Assembly: GCF_030369675.1 (NCBI RefSeq)
Contig: NZ_CP128477.1
Coordinates: 1,860,001 to 1,924,000, forward strand
DNA from: Peteryoungia algae
GTDB lineage: Bacteria; Pseudomonadota; Alphaproteobacteria; Rhizobiales; Rhizobiaceae
DNA length: 64,000 bases
Direction: 5' to 3'
Positions 34,251-43,284 of this stretch are shown here, in pieces (position 1 is the stretch's first letter; every line of letters starts with the position of its first letter). The notes under the pieces were generated by a model. It ran no database searches and had not been told where the DNA came from. It saw only the letters and a list, made by a program, of their open reading frames with translations. The position numbers and the translations under genes were made by a program.

Positions 34251-35060
34251 ATGAATGTTTCCCCTGTTTTCGAGATTGTGGAAGGCCGTTTCGACGCTGG
34301 CCTCGTGCTTCTGGCCGACCATGCGACGAACCATGTGCCCGCCCCCTATGACCGGCTCGGTCTGCCGGAAAGCGCCTTTGGTCGCCATATCGCCTATGAC
34401 ATCGGCATCGAACCGCTGACCCGGTTGCTCGCCGCCCATCTCGGCGTGCCCGCAGTGATGTCGCACTTCTCCCGCCTGCTCATCGATCCGAATCGCGGAG
34501 AGGACGATCCCACCATCATCATGCGCATCTCGGATGGTGCGATCGTGCCCGGCAATCATCCAATCACGCCGGAGGAATGGCAGAACCGCATCGAGACCTA
34601 TCACCGCCCCTATCATCGGGCTGTCTCGGATGTCATCGCTAGGGTCGCGAACGCTTCCGGCAAGGCGCCGCTCGTGCTGTCGCTGCATTCCTATACGCCC
34701 GCCTGGAAGGGTGTGCCGCGCCCCTGGCATGCAGCAGTGCTCTGGGACGCCGACGAACGGGCCGTCCGCCCGCTGATCGACGATCTGGAAGCGCCCGGCG
34801 ACATTCTGGTCGGCGACAACGAACCCTATGACGGCGCGCTGAAGGGCGACACCATGTATCGCCATTGCATGACGACAGGTATCCCCCACGCGCTCCTCGA
34901 GATCAGACAGGATCTGATCGCCGACGAAGCCGGCGTCGCATCCTGGGCGGCTCGCCTGGCACCGATCTTCGCTCGCCTCAATGCCGACCCGAAGCTGCAC
35001 CAATATCAGCTTCACGCCTCGCGGACCGGACCCTATCCGCCGACACCCGTCGCGCCCTGA
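34251..35060 (+). CDS. N-formylglutamate amidohydrolase family protein
   Basis: A 269-residue protein of the N-formylglutamate deformylase/DUF-type family (HutG-like fold). The Zn-binding pattern includes DHATNHVP near the N-terminus, the SRLLIDPNRGEDD core and LSLHSYTPAWKG. It hydrolyses N-formylglutamate to glutamate and formate in histidine degradation, but no hut genes are adjacent, so the natural substrate could be a related formyl or acyl amino acid. It is followed, 11 bases later, by DUF1244. Confidence 0.8.
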   Translation: MNVSPVFEIVEGRFDAGLVLLADHATNHVPAPYDRLGLPESAFGRHIAYDIGIEPLTRLLAAHLGVPAVMSHFSRLLIDPNRGEDDPTIIMRISDGAIVPGNHPITPEEWQNRIETYHRPYHRAVSDVIARVANASGKAPLVLSLHSYTPAWKGVPRPWHAAVLWDADERAVRPLIDDLEAPGDILVGDNEPYDGALKGDTMYRHCMTTGIPHALLEIRQDLIADEAGVASWAARLAPIFARLNADPKLHQYQLHASRTGPYPPTPVAP

Positions 35061-35071
35061 AGGAGAGAAAC

Positions 35072-35377
35072 ATGACGTTCCCTACGAAGGACCAGCAGAT
35101 CGAACTCGAAGCCGCCGCCTTTCGCCGGCTCGTTTCGCACCTGCGCAATCGTCCGGATGTGCAGAACATCGACCTGATGAACCTCGCTGGCTTCTGCCGC
35201 AATTGCCTGTCGAACTGGTATCTCGACGCGGCCCGGGAAAGCGGTCTCGACCTGTCTAAGGACGAAAGCCGCGAGATCGTCTACGGCATGCCCTATGAAG
35301 AGTGGAAAGCAAGCCACCAGCGCGAGGCGAGCAACGATCAGCAACAGGCCTTCGAGAAAAACCGCCCGAAGGAATGA
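35072..35377 (+). CDS. DUF1244 family protein
   Basis: A 101-residue soluble protein with the family hallmark NLAGFCRNCLSNWY (two Cys spaced by two residues) and the conserved YGMPYEEWKA at the C-terminal helix. DUF1244 proteins are small, conserved across Proteobacteria and of unknown function; the Cys pair could bind metal. AGGAGAG precedes the ATG. It lies between the formylglutamate hydrolase and gapR. Confidence 0.8.
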   Translation: MTFPTKDQQIELEAAAFRRLVSHLRNRPDVQNIDLMNLAGFCRNCLSNWYLDAARESGLDLSKDESREIVYGMPYEEWKASHQREASNDQQQAFEKNRPKE

Positions 35378-35482
35378 CAGGCCCTCAAGCATTGGGGCTT
35401 GACGCGGGCGCCGCTTCGCGGCACGTGATCGCCACGAAAACCCATCCTGAGAACGCCATCCCTGCCATGAAGGAGATTGCCC

Positions 35483-35749
35483 ATGTCTGATGCCGCCCAC
35501 GGCGTCGCCCGCGACCAGCTCCGTGCCTTTGTCGAACGCATCGAGCGACTGGAAGAAGAAAAGAAGACGATCGCCGACGACATCAAGGACGTCTACGGCG
35601 AAGCCAAATCCATGGGCTTCGACACGAAGATCCTGAAAAAGGTCATCGCACTTCGCAAGAAGGACGACCAGGAGCGCATGGAAGAGGACCTGATCCTTGA
35701 CACCTACCTGCACGCACTGGGCATGATCGAGAGCCCGCCGGAAGGCTGA
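35483..35749 (+). CDS. gapR: Nucleoid-associated protein GapR (DUF2312)
   Basis: An 88-residue protein of the DUF2312/UPF0335 family. It begins with a coiled coil ([20 protein letters not shown]) and ends with the basic segment [20 protein letters not shown]. In Caulobacter this family is GapR, a dimeric clamp that binds overtwisted AT-rich DNA ahead of replication and transcription forks and aids chromosome segregation. AAGGAG precedes the ATG at 35483; an upstream in-frame TTG is not preferred. A terminator shared with the next gene follows. Confidence 0.85.
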   Translation: MSDAAHGVARDQLRAFVERIERLEEEKKTIADDIKDVYGEAKSMGFDTKILKKVIALRKKDDQERMEEDLILDTYLHALGMIESPPEG

Positions 35750-35773
35750 GCGACCGCCAGTGTCACGAACAAA

Positions 35774-35802
35774 AAACCCGCCAATCCGGCGGGTTTCTTT
35801 TT
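35774..35802. terminator. Bidirectional terminator between gapR and the DUF882 gene
   Basis: AAACCCGCC and GGCGGGTTT arms around AATCC, with A-rich flank on the left and T-rich flank on the right, between two convergent genes. Confidence 0.78.
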
Positions 35803-35827
35803 GTCTGCAATTCAGTCCGACTGCGGA

Positions 35828-37705
35828 TCAGGGAGCCCCGAAGCGGCTCGGATCGATCGTCGTGGCGTCAAGGCGGAAACCGTCGGGAACGACCGTTGCC
35901 GTTGCCGGTGCCACGAGCGAGCGCGGCACGACGCGGGGCGCCTTGACCGGCTTGGTCACGGCTTCGAACTTGCCCTGGTTCAGCGCCCACTGTTCGATCA
36001 TGCCCTTGGTCAGCTTGGTGCCGCCATACATGGCCATGTGCGCACGTTCGGCGTCTTCCTGACCGGGGCGGCCGCCCTTCTTGGGCATGGTCGCTTCGGC
36101 ATTGGGCGTGGCATCGGACGGTGCGTCGAACATGTCGCCGAACTGTGTCGTGCCCTCCTCGACGGAGGTGTCCCGGGGGATCGATGCAACCTCGACCGGC
36201 TTCTGGCTCGAAGCGGGTACGGGCGCAGCCGTCAGGCTAGCCTGGGATGGTGCGCTCGACGGAATGGGGGCTGCCATTTCCGGGATTGCGCTGTCTTCGA
36301 GGGCCGCTGCAGCCTCGGGAGAAAGAATGGCCTGCTCGACTTCGTCGATTTCGGCCTCGGCTTCTGCCTCTGCCGTGGCAAGCAGAGCTTCCGCGACCTG
36401 CGGGCGAGCCGTCGGAACCGGAACAGCCATCCCCTCGGCGAGCAGCATGGCGGCAGAATTCGGCTCGATCGAAGCGGTCAACACAGCCTGCTCCGCACCG
36501 CCGGCCTGGGGCCGCGGATTGAGCAGCGTCGGGACCGGAACAGTCATCGAGGCAAGATCCGGGAATTCATCCGTCGGCGAAGAGGCGGCATTCGGCACGC
36601 CACTGGCAACCTGTTGAAGCGCATCCTCCGCAGCGTTGCGCGGCGGCTGATACAAAGCGACGGCAAGGCTGTTGTCAGCCGGACGCAGCGAAGGGCGTGC
36701 CTGCGGAACGGGCGCATCGGCAGCATCGACGCCCGGCAAGGCGGCGACCATGACGGGTTCGGACGCCGTCACGGCTGGCTGCTGGCGCGGCGCGGCCGGA
36801 GCCTGCTCCGGTGAAGCGATCGAAGGACGCGGCGCGGGCTCCGGAACATCCTCGACTTCGTCTTCGTCACCACCGCCGAACAGCATGGCAAGGAAATTGC
36901 GCGGACGCGACGAGGACTTTTCCTCGGCAATCATGACGGTATTGCCCGAAGCCACGCGGCGCTTGTATTCGGCGAGCGCCTGCTGATAGCCCGGAAGCGG
37001 TTTGCCGTCGGAGGGAATGTGCACGGTCTTGCCGTCGGGGAAAAGGCGGGCGAGATCCTGACGGTTCATGCGCGGCCAGGCGCGCACGCCGGCGACATCC
37101 ATGTGCACGAAGGGAGAACCGGAATTGGGATAGTAACCGACGCCGCCGGCCTGCATCTTGATGCCGAGTTCGCGCAGCGTCTTGAGCGGAACACCGGGGA
37201 TGTAGAAGTCCATCGCCGTGCCACGCATATGCTGGCTTTCCTTGGCGACACCCTTGGAGCGGGAGCGGAGCATGGAGTTCGTGGCTGGAGAACGATAGCC
37301 GGAGACGGCCTTGATGTAACCCTTGGCGCCTGCGCGACGATAGACTTCCCAAACGAGGTCAAAGAGCCGCGGGTCCATCTTCGTGGGCTCGTTGCGGCGC
37401 CAGTCGCGGAGAATGTAGTTGAGCTGTTTCAGACCCTTGGGGTCATAGCGGCCATTGCGCTTGAAGGTGATCGAGGCGCGTTCGCCTGTATGCACGAATT
37501 CGATGTTGAGCGTGCGGCTCTCGGCGCTTGCCGTTGCGGCGCTCCCGAGCAGACCACCCAGCCCCATGAAAAGCACGGCAATCAGCGAAAACAGCAGCTT
37601 CGCTGCCGACTGCGCGAACGCAAGTCGGATTTTGCGCTCACAATGCGTATGGAGCGCGCTGATATCCTGCGATGCCTGCAATGCAATCCCCGTCCGAAAG
37701 ACCAC
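35828..37705 (-). CDS. DUF882 (M15-like) peptidase with long disordered tail
   Basis: A 625-residue protein: a hydrophobic signal/anchor at about residues 36-60, then a DUF882 domain (YcbK-like, LAS peptidase superfamily) with metal ligands in SQHMRGTAMDFYIPG and FVHMDV. These enzymes are thought to act on peptidoglycan peptides or crosslinks. After about residue 270 the sequence is a Pro/Ala/Glu-rich, low-complexity tail of over 300 residues ending near residue 500, followed by a short conserved-looking C-terminus. The start is a GTG at 37705, chosen because no better one lies nearer the hydrophobic segment. Confidence 0.78.
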   Translation of the reverse strand: MVFRTGIALQASQDISALHTHCERKIRLAFAQSAAKLLFSLIAVLFMGLGGLLGSAATASAESRTLNIEFVHTGERASITFKRNGRYDPKGLKQLNYILRDWRRNEPTKMDPRLFDLVWEVYRRAGAKGYIKAVSGYRSPATNSMLRSRSKGVAKESQHMRGTAMDFYIPGVPLKTLRELGIKMQAGGVGYYPNSGSPFVHMDVAGVRAWPRMNRQDLARLFPDGKTVHIPSDGKPLPGYQQALAEYKRRVASGNTVMIAEEKSSSRPRNFLAMLFGGGDEDEVEDVPEPAPRPSIASPEQAPAAPRQQPAVTASEPVMVAALPGVDAADAPVPQARPSLRPADNSLAVALYQPPRNAAEDALQQVASGVPNAASSPTDEFPDLASMTVPVPTLLNPRPQAGGAEQAVLTASIEPNSAAMLLAEGMAVPVPTARPQVAEALLATAEAEAEAEIDEVEQAILSPEAAAALEDSAIPEMAAPIPSSAPSQASLTAAPVPASSQKPVEVASIPRDTSVEEGTTQFGDMFDAPSDATPNAEATMPKKGGRPGQEDAERAHMAMYGGTKLTKGMIEQWALNQGKFEAVTKPVKAPRVVPRSLVAPATATVVPDGFRLDATTIDPSRFGAP

Positions 37706-37869
37706 GTCCCATGCCAGTTCGAATGAACGTCAAATGCGGTCATAGCATGGCAAATTTGCCACATCCGCACAAGCCGTCCATTTATAGTGAACGCTTGCCT
37801 AACAAATGCTTAGCCCTTGCGTAAGCGATTAAGCTTACCCCAGAGTTAACACCGGACAGGTGAGGCAGA

Positions 37870-39417
37870 TCAAGCGGCATCCTTCTGCGGATCGTCGGGG
37901 TCGATTCCATAATCCTTCAGCTTGCGGTAGAGCGTCGATCGGCCAATTCCAAGCTTCCGCGCCACCTGGCTCATCTGGCCACGATAGAATTTCAGTGCGA
38001 AGCGGATCAGCTCTTCCTCGATCTCCGCCAATTTGCGCACATTGCCGGCCTCGTCCGTACTGACGATGACATTGCCCTGTGCCGACGCGCCGTATCCCGT
38101 AGCTGGGTTTGAATGGTTCCCGGAGAAGGCGGCTGCACGCTCGGCCAGGGCTGCCTGAACCTTGGCGATCGGGTTCTGCTCCAAAGCGGACGGCGGCTGG
38201 TCCGTGGCGGTTGTGCTGCCGCGATGACCGTGCACCTGAGCGGCGATCTGCGGAAAATCCTGCTCTCCGAGGCTCCCCCCCTCGGCAAGCACAACGGCGC
38301 GAAAGATGGCGTTTTCGAGCTGGCGCGTATTGCCCGGCCAGTCGAAGGATGTGAGCAGCGCGAGCGCCGAAGGATCGATCTGCAGCGTGCGCGGCAGACG
38401 TTGCTCCAGCGAGAAGCGCTCGACGAAGGCCCGGATCAGATGCGGTATGTCTTCCTTGCGGCGGCGCAGAGAGGCAATGGTGACGGGAAAGACGTTGAGA
38501 CGATAATACAGATCTTCACGGAAGCGTCCGGCCTTGACCTCCTCGATCAGGTCCTTGTTGGTCGCGAGGATCAGGCGCACATTGGCCTTCACAGATCGCT
38601 GTGGAGCGCTGCGGTGAACCTCGCCTGTCTGGGCGATCTCGAGCAGGCGGACCTGTCCTGCAGGTGGCAGCTCGCTGATTTCCTCGATGAAGAGCGTGCC
38701 CCCATCGGCCTCCATGACCTTGCCCGGATGCGTCTCGTTTCCAAACAGCACATCTTCGATCAGGCTCGGCGAGATCCCGTTGCAGTTGACGGCGACGAAA
38801 GGGCGGGAGGAACGATCGCTCGCGGCATGAATGGCGCGCGCGACGAGTTCCTTGCCGACGCCGGCCTCTCCTTCAAGCATGACGGGGATCATCGACTGTG
38901 CCGCCCGGCGCCCCAGCTCCACCACCCGCGACATGGCGGAACTGGCGGCGACCACGTCCGCGAAGCTGACGGAACCGCTGCGGGCCCGACGCGGCGTTCT
39001 ACCCTGCAGGCTGGACCGGTGGATCTTGAGCGCTGAGTCGATCGCACCGATCAGGCGCTCCTGGGTGATCGGCTTGACGAGAAAGTCGAAAGCGCCGGCG
39101 CGAACGGCATTGAGCGCCGTTTCGGTCGCTCCTTCCGCCGTCCAGACGATGACAGGCACGGCCGGATTGATCTGTCCGAGCAAGGGGATCACAGTCGGGT
39201 CCAGCCCTTCCGTGGACCCCGCGTCGATCAGAACGACGCCGATCGCATCGCGGTGCCGGCGAAATAGCTCGATACCGGCGTGAACTGTCTCTGCGAGATG
39301 GACGATATGGCCGTGCGCTTCGATGCCAGCCTTCATGCTGCGGCGCTCGGCGGCATCTTCATCGATGAGTAGAATCTGTGCAGTCAACTTACGCTCCCCG
39401 AGGCCGTTCTGGCGCAT
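37870..39417 (-). CDS. NtrC-type response regulator lacking the GAFTGA motif
   Basis: A 515-residue regulator. Receiver domain: acidic pocket Asp19-Asp21, phospho-acceptor Asp65, Lys115. AAA+ domain: Walker A GEAGVGKE (183-190), Walker B GGTLFIEEI (239-247), arginine-finger region GRFREDLYYRLNVFP. C-terminal Fis-type HTH: FYRGQMSQVARKLGIGRSTL. Between LFG (225-226) and the Walker B strand the sequence is NETHPGKVMEAD, so the GAFTGA loop that touches sigma-54 is missing (about 13 residues shorter than NtrC). It is therefore unlikely to activate sigma-54 promoters. The ATG at 39417 has AGGAG upstream; a TTG at 39387 with GGGGAG is an alternative. Target genes unknown; it is divergent from pepF. 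Confidence 0.82.
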   Translation of the reverse strand: MRQNGLGERKLTAQILLIDEDAAERRSMKAGIEAHGHIVHLAETVHAGIELFRRHRDAIGVVLIDAGSTEGLDPTVIPLLGQINPAVPVIVWTAEGATETALNAVRAGAFDFLVKPITQERLIGAIDSALKIHRSSLQGRTPRRARSGSVSFADVVAASSAMSRVVELGRRAAQSMIPVMLEGEAGVGKELVARAIHAASDRSSRPFVAVNCNGISPSLIEDVLFGNETHPGKVMEADGGTLFIEEISELPPAGQVRLLEIAQTGEVHRSAPQRSVKANVRLILATNKDLIEEVKAGRFREDLYYRLNVFPVTIASLRRRKEDIPHLIRAFVERFSLEQRLPRTLQIDPSALALLTSFDWPGNTRQLENAIFRAVVLAEGGSLGEQDFPQIAAQVHGHRGSTTATDQPPSALEQNPIAKVQAALAERAAAFSGNHSNPATGYGASAQGNVIVSTDEAGNVRKLAEIEEELIRFALKFYRGQMSQVARKLGIGRSTLYRKLKDYGIDPDDPQKDAA

Positions 39418-39489
39418 TTGCGCTCCTGGGTTATTGCGGTGACCCTGCCAGAAAGGCCTGAAGATGTTCTTGGAAGAAAGCCTAACATT

Positions 39490-39509
39490 TTAACCGTCCT
39501 TAACCGTTT
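39490..39509. promoter_or_regulatory. Tandem TTAACCGT repeats in the regulator/pepF spacer
   Basis: TTAACCGTCC followed directly by TTAACCGTTT, that is TTAACCGT twice with a 10-base period. One half of a CtrA box is TTAA(C), but the spacing here is N6, not N7, so this is only CtrA-like. It lies between the regulator gene (minus strand) and pepF (plus strand). Confidence 0.4.
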
Positions 39510-39637
39510 ATGGGACAATCCACAGACCCCACCCTCACGTCAGGAAGAATGTCGCATCACGCTGGCACATCCGGCTGCTTGCCCATCGGCAGGCGACTGA
39601 CTACATCTCCGGAACGAACGAGAGAAAGGACATCGCC

Positions 39638-41488
39638 ATGATGATCGACAGCCGCCCCGTCTCGAGCCCCGCTCCCCAGGCCTCCGCGAATAGGGACCAG
39701 GCCCTCGGCGACCTTCCCCTCTGGAAGCTGGACGACCTTTATCCCGGCCAGACTTCGGCTGAGTTCCTGGGCGCCGTAGAGACGGCCGCATCCGATGCAC
39801 TCGCCTTCGAGACCAAGTGGAAGGGTAAGCTTGCGGAAGCACTTGAAACCGTCGGCGATGCGTCGCTGGCCCAGGCGCTGACGGAAATGGATGCGTTGGA
39901 AGACCTGCTCGGCCGTATCGCGTCCTACGCTGGCCTCACCTATTATTCGGACATGACCAATCCGGCGAATGGCAAGTTCTTCGGCGATATCCAGGCCAAG
40001 CTCACCGACATGTCGTCTCGCCTCCTGTTCTTCCCTCTGGAACTGAACCGCCTGCCCGACGACGCTGTCGACGCCGCCACGGATCGCGATCCCGCACTCG
40101 ACCATTTCCGCCCCTGGATCGTCGATCTGCGCAAGGACAAGCCCTTCCAGCTCGACGATCGCATCGAGCAGCTTTTCCTGGAAAAGTCACAGACGGGTGC
40201 TGCCGCCTTCAACCGCCTCTTCGACGAGACGCTTGCATCATTGCGCTTCACAATCGGCAACGAGGAAATGCCGCTTGAATCGACCTTGACCCTTTTGCAG
40301 GACGCCGACCCTGACAAACGCAAGCAGGCGGCGGAAGCCCTGTCAAAAACCTTCAAGGACAATATCCGCATCTTCACCCTGGTGACCAACACGCTCGCCA
40401 AGGACAAGGACATTTCCGACCGCTGGCGCGGCTTCGAGGATATCGCGGACAGCCGGCATCTCGCCAACCGCGTCGAGCGCGAAGTGGTCGATGCGCTGGC
40501 CGAAGCCGTGCGTGAGGCCTATCCGCGTCTGTCGCACCGCTATTACAAGATGAAGGCAAAATGGCTCGGCATGGACCAGATGAATTTCTGGGATCGCAAC
40601 GCCCCGCTCGCCGAAACCCCTGACCGTCTGATCTCCTGGGACGAAGCCAAGGACACGGTGCTCTCGGCCTATGGCGGCTTTGCGCCTGAAATGGCCGAGA
40701 TCGCCGGCCGTTTCTTCGACGGCGGCTGGATCGATGCCCCGGCCCGCCCCGGCAAGGCCCCGGGCGCCTTCGCCCACCCGACCGTGCCCTCTGCCCATCC
40801 CTACGTACTCGTCAACTATCTCGGCAAGCCGCGCGACGTCATGACACTCGCCCATGAACTCGGCCACGGCGTGCACCAGGTGCTGGCCGGCGGCCAGGGC
40901 GCCCTGATGTGCCAGACCCCGCTGACGCTCGCCGAAACAGCCTCCGTCTTCGGCGAAATGCTGACCTTCCGCGCCCTGCTCGACAAGACGACCGACAAGC
41001 GCGAGAGAAAGGCCATGCTCGCCCAAAAGGTCGAGGACATGATCAACACGGTCGTGCGCCAGATCGCCTTCTACCAGTTCGAGCGCAAAATCCACGCCGC
41101 CCGCAAGGAAGGCGAACTGACGGCGGAAAAGATCGGCGAGCTCTGGCTCTCGGTCCAGGAAGAGAGCCTCGGGCCGGCAATCAAGATCTCGGAAGGCTAT
41201 GAAACATGGTGGGCCTATATCCCCCACTTCATCCACTCGCCCTTCTATGTCTATGCCTATGCCTTCGGCGACTGCCTGGTGAATTCGCTCTATGCCGTCT
41301 ACCAGAACGCTGACCAGGGCTTCCAGGACAAGTATTTCGAACTCCTGAAGGCCGGCGGCACGAAGCATCATTCGGAGCTTCTTGCTCCGTTCGGGCTGGA
41401 TGCGACCGATCCGTCGTTCTGGGCCAAGGGTCTGTCGATGATCGAGGGCCTGATTGACGAGCTGGAAGCGTTAGATAAGGCAGCCTGA
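39638..41488 (+). CDS. pepF: M3 family oligoendopeptidase (PepF)
   Basis: A 616-residue zinc metallopeptidase of the M3B/PepF family. The zinc motif LAHELGHGVHQVL (HExxH) is at roughly residues 405-417, with the downstream Glu in the TASVFGEM segment. It degrades short peptides in the cytoplasm. AAGGA precedes the ATG pair at 39638. The gene is followed 19 bases later by pabB, so it may share a transcript with the folate genes. Full length for the family, with a hydrophilic N-terminal segment of about 25 residues. Confidence 0.92.
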   Translation: MMIDSRPVSSPAPQASANRDQALGDLPLWKLDDLYPGQTSAEFLGAVETAASDALAFETKWKGKLAEALETVGDASLAQALTEMDALEDLLGRIASYAGLTYYSDMTNPANGKFFGDIQAKLTDMSSRLLFFPLELNRLPDDAVDAATDRDPALDHFRPWIVDLRKDKPFQLDDRIEQLFLEKSQTGAAAFNRLFDETLASLRFTIGNEEMPLESTLTLLQDADPDKRKQAAEALSKTFKDNIRIFTLVTNTLAKDKDISDRWRGFEDIADSRHLANRVEREVVDALAEAVREAYPRLSHRYYKMKAKWLGMDQMNFWDRNAPLAETPDRLISWDEAKDTVLSAYGGFAPEMAEIAGRFFDGGWIDAPARPGKAPGAFAHPTVPSAHPYVLVNYLGKPRDVMTLAHELGHGVHQVLAGGQGALMCQTPLTLAETASVFGEMLTFRALLDKTTDKRERKAMLAQKVEDMINTVVRQIAFYQFERKIHAARKEGELTAEKIGELWLSVQEESLGPAIKISEGYETWWAYIPHFIHSPFYVYAYAFGDCLVNSLYAVYQNADQGFQDKYFELLKAGGTKHHSELLAPFGLDATDPSFWAKGLSMIEGLIDELEALDKAA

Positions 41489-41507
41489 ACGGAGCCGCCG
41501 ATACCCC

Positions 41508-42671
41508 ATGCGTGACCACGCGCCCTATGCGCTCTTCCGCGACGACCGCGCGGGGACGAGCCTCGTCTTTGCCGAGCCGGAGACGCTTGTCGTCGCCCGG
41601 TCGGCTAGCGAGGTCGAACCCGCGCTCGCGGCACTGGAGGCGCATCGCCAGGCCGGCAGGTGGCTGGCGGGTTATCTTTCCTATGAAGCCGGTTTCGTCT
41701 TCGAGCCGAAGCTGCGGCCGCTGATCAAGGACGGCCGCGAGACGCCCTTGATTGCAATGGGCGTCTTCGACGCGCCGGCGCCGGCAGGGCATCCGCTGGC
41801 GCGGGCGCCCTCGAACATCCCCAACGCCCCCTTCCTCACCGATCCCCGGGCAGGTTGGGATTTCGACACCTATCGCACCCGCTTCGATCGCCTGCATCAC
41901 CATCTGCGCAAGGGCGACTGCTATCAGGCGAACCTCACCATGCCGGTCGAGGCCCGCTGGTCGGGCGATCCGCGCGCCGCTTTCTGGTCGCTCGTCGGTC
42001 GCCAGCCCGTGCATTACGGTGCGCTGATCGACTACGGCACCGGCCCCGTCATCCTCTCGCGCTCGCCCGAACTTTTCTTCTCGGTGGACGAAGATGGCTG
42101 GATCGAGACGCGCCCGATGAAGGGAACGGCCGCCCGGGGCGCCACCCCGGAAGAAGACGAGGCGATTATCGCCGCCATGCTCGCCGACGAAAAGACTCAG
42201 GCTGAAAATCGCATGATCGTCGACTTGCTTCGCAACGACGTCTCCGTGATCAGCGAGGTCGGCACGCTCTCTGTGCCGAAACTCTTTGCCATCGAGACCT
42301 ATCCGACCGTCCACCAGATGGTGAGCTATATCAGGGCAAAACTCTCGCGCGGCATCGGCTTGGCCGAAATCATGACCGCGCTCTTCCCCTGCGGCTCCGT
42401 CACCGGCGCACCAAAAATGTGGGCCATGCGCATCCTGCACGAACTCGAGGTTGGGCCGCGCGATGTCTATTGCGGTGCGATCGGTTGGTGCGACCCTGCG
42501 GGGCCCATGCGATTTTCCGTTGCAATCCGCACCATCTCCCTTTTCAACGAAGGGCGCGCCGTTTTCAATGTCGGCGGCGGCATCGTCTTCGATTCGAAAG
42601 CCGAGGCCGAGTATGATGAATGCCTTCTGAAGGCGCGCTTTGCCCTGGGTGATCAATGGATTTCTCGCTGA
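41508..42671 (+). CDS. pabB: Aminodeoxychorismate synthase component I
   Basis: A 387-residue chorismate-binding enzyme. Motifs: the conserved KGDCYQANLT, SRSPELFF, RPMKGTAARG with the chorismate-utilising core, VDLLRNDV, and FPCGSVTGAPK. It makes 4-amino-4-deoxychorismate from chorismate and ammonia or glutamine, for folate. No glutamine amidotransferase subunit is encoded here. Its last codons overlap the next gene by 16 bases, and the two enzymes act in sequence. Confidence 0.92.
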   Translation: MRDHAPYALFRDDRAGTSLVFAEPETLVVARSASEVEPALAALEAHRQAGRWLAGYLSYEAGFVFEPKLRPLIKDGRETPLIAMGVFDAPAPAGHPLARAPSNIPNAPFLTDPRAGWDFDTYRTRFDRLHHHLRKGDCYQANLTMPVEARWSGDPRAAFWSLVGRQPVHYGALIDYGTGPVILSRSPELFFSVDEDGWIETRPMKGTAARGATPEEDEAIIAAMLADEKTQAENRMIVDLLRNDVSVISEVGTLSVPKLFAIETYPTVHQMVSYIRAKLSRGIGLAEIMTALFPCGSVTGAPKMWAMRILHELEVGPRDVYCGAIGWCDPAGPMRFSVAIRTISLFNEGRAVFNVGGGIVFDSKAEAEYDECLLKARFALGDQWISR

Positions 42672-43276
42672 TCGAGACGCTACGCTGGCAACCGGAGGCA
42701 GGCTTCCTGCGCCTCGACCAGCATCTGCGCCGCCTGTCGCGCTCCGCCGATGCGCTCGGCTTTCGCCAGCCGCAGGATGCAAAGGGCAAGCTGGAAAAGG
42801 AGGTCTCCGGCAGCGAAGCTTTGCGCGTCCGCCTGGTCATGACCTATCGCGGCAAGATGGAGGTGACCGCGACCCCTTTCGAGCCGATTCAGGAGGCAAC
42901 GGTCTGGCGCCTGAAGATTGCAACGACGCGTCTGCAATCCGAAGATAGCCTCTTCCGCCACAAGACCACTCGCCGCGACCCCTATGAGGCCGCACGCGCC
43001 GAATTCTCGAAGGACGAGGCCGACGAGGTGATCCTGCTCAACGAGCGGGGCGAGGTCTGTGAAGGCACGATCACCAACATCTTCGCCGAAAGCGCCGACG
43101 GCATGCTGCTGACCCCACCGCTGACCAGCGGCCTTCTGCCCGGCGTGCTCCGTGCCGAACTCATTCGCGAACGCCGCGCCCGCGGCGAGGTCCTGAAGCT
43201 CGATGACCTGCGTCACCGGAAACTGTTTGTCGGCAATTCCCTGCGCGGGCTCATCCGCGCCGAACTGATCGACTGA
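42656..43276 (+). CDS. pabC: Class IV aminotransferase, aminodeoxychorismate lyase-type
   Basis: A 206-residue PLP-dependent class IV protein. It has the PLP-lysine region HKTTRRDPYEAARAEF and the substrate/PLP-phosphate motif CEGTITNIFAE and TSGLLPGVLR, fitting PabC (4-amino-4-deoxychorismate lyase) that forms p-aminobenzoate and pyruvate. The overlap with pabB supports this. It is shorter than E. coli PabC (269 aa), common in rhizobia. A branched-chain or D-amino acid transaminase role cannot be ruled out from sequence. Confidence 0.78.
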   Translation: MDFSLIETLRWQPEAGFLRLDQHLRRLSRSADALGFRQPQDAKGKLEKEVSGSEALRVRLVMTYRGKMEVTATPFEPIQEATVWRLKIATTRLQSEDSLFRHKTTRRDPYEAARAEFSKDEADEVILLNERGEVCEGTITNIFAESADGMLLTPPLTSGLLPGVLRAELIRERRARGEVLKLDDLRHRKLFVGNSLRGLIRAELID

Positions 43277-43284
43277 GGCCGCCC

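Noticed and set aside
35374..35490. A 38-residue frame between DUF1244 and gapR
   Set aside because: It overlaps the DUF1244 stop and runs into gapR with no ribosome-binding site of its own and no recognisable composition; the strong AAGGAG inside it belongs to gapR.
39490..39509. A CtrA box in the regulator/pepF spacer
   Set aside because: The two TTAA elements are separated by six bases, not seven, and form a direct 10-base repeat; I list it only as an unknown repeat.
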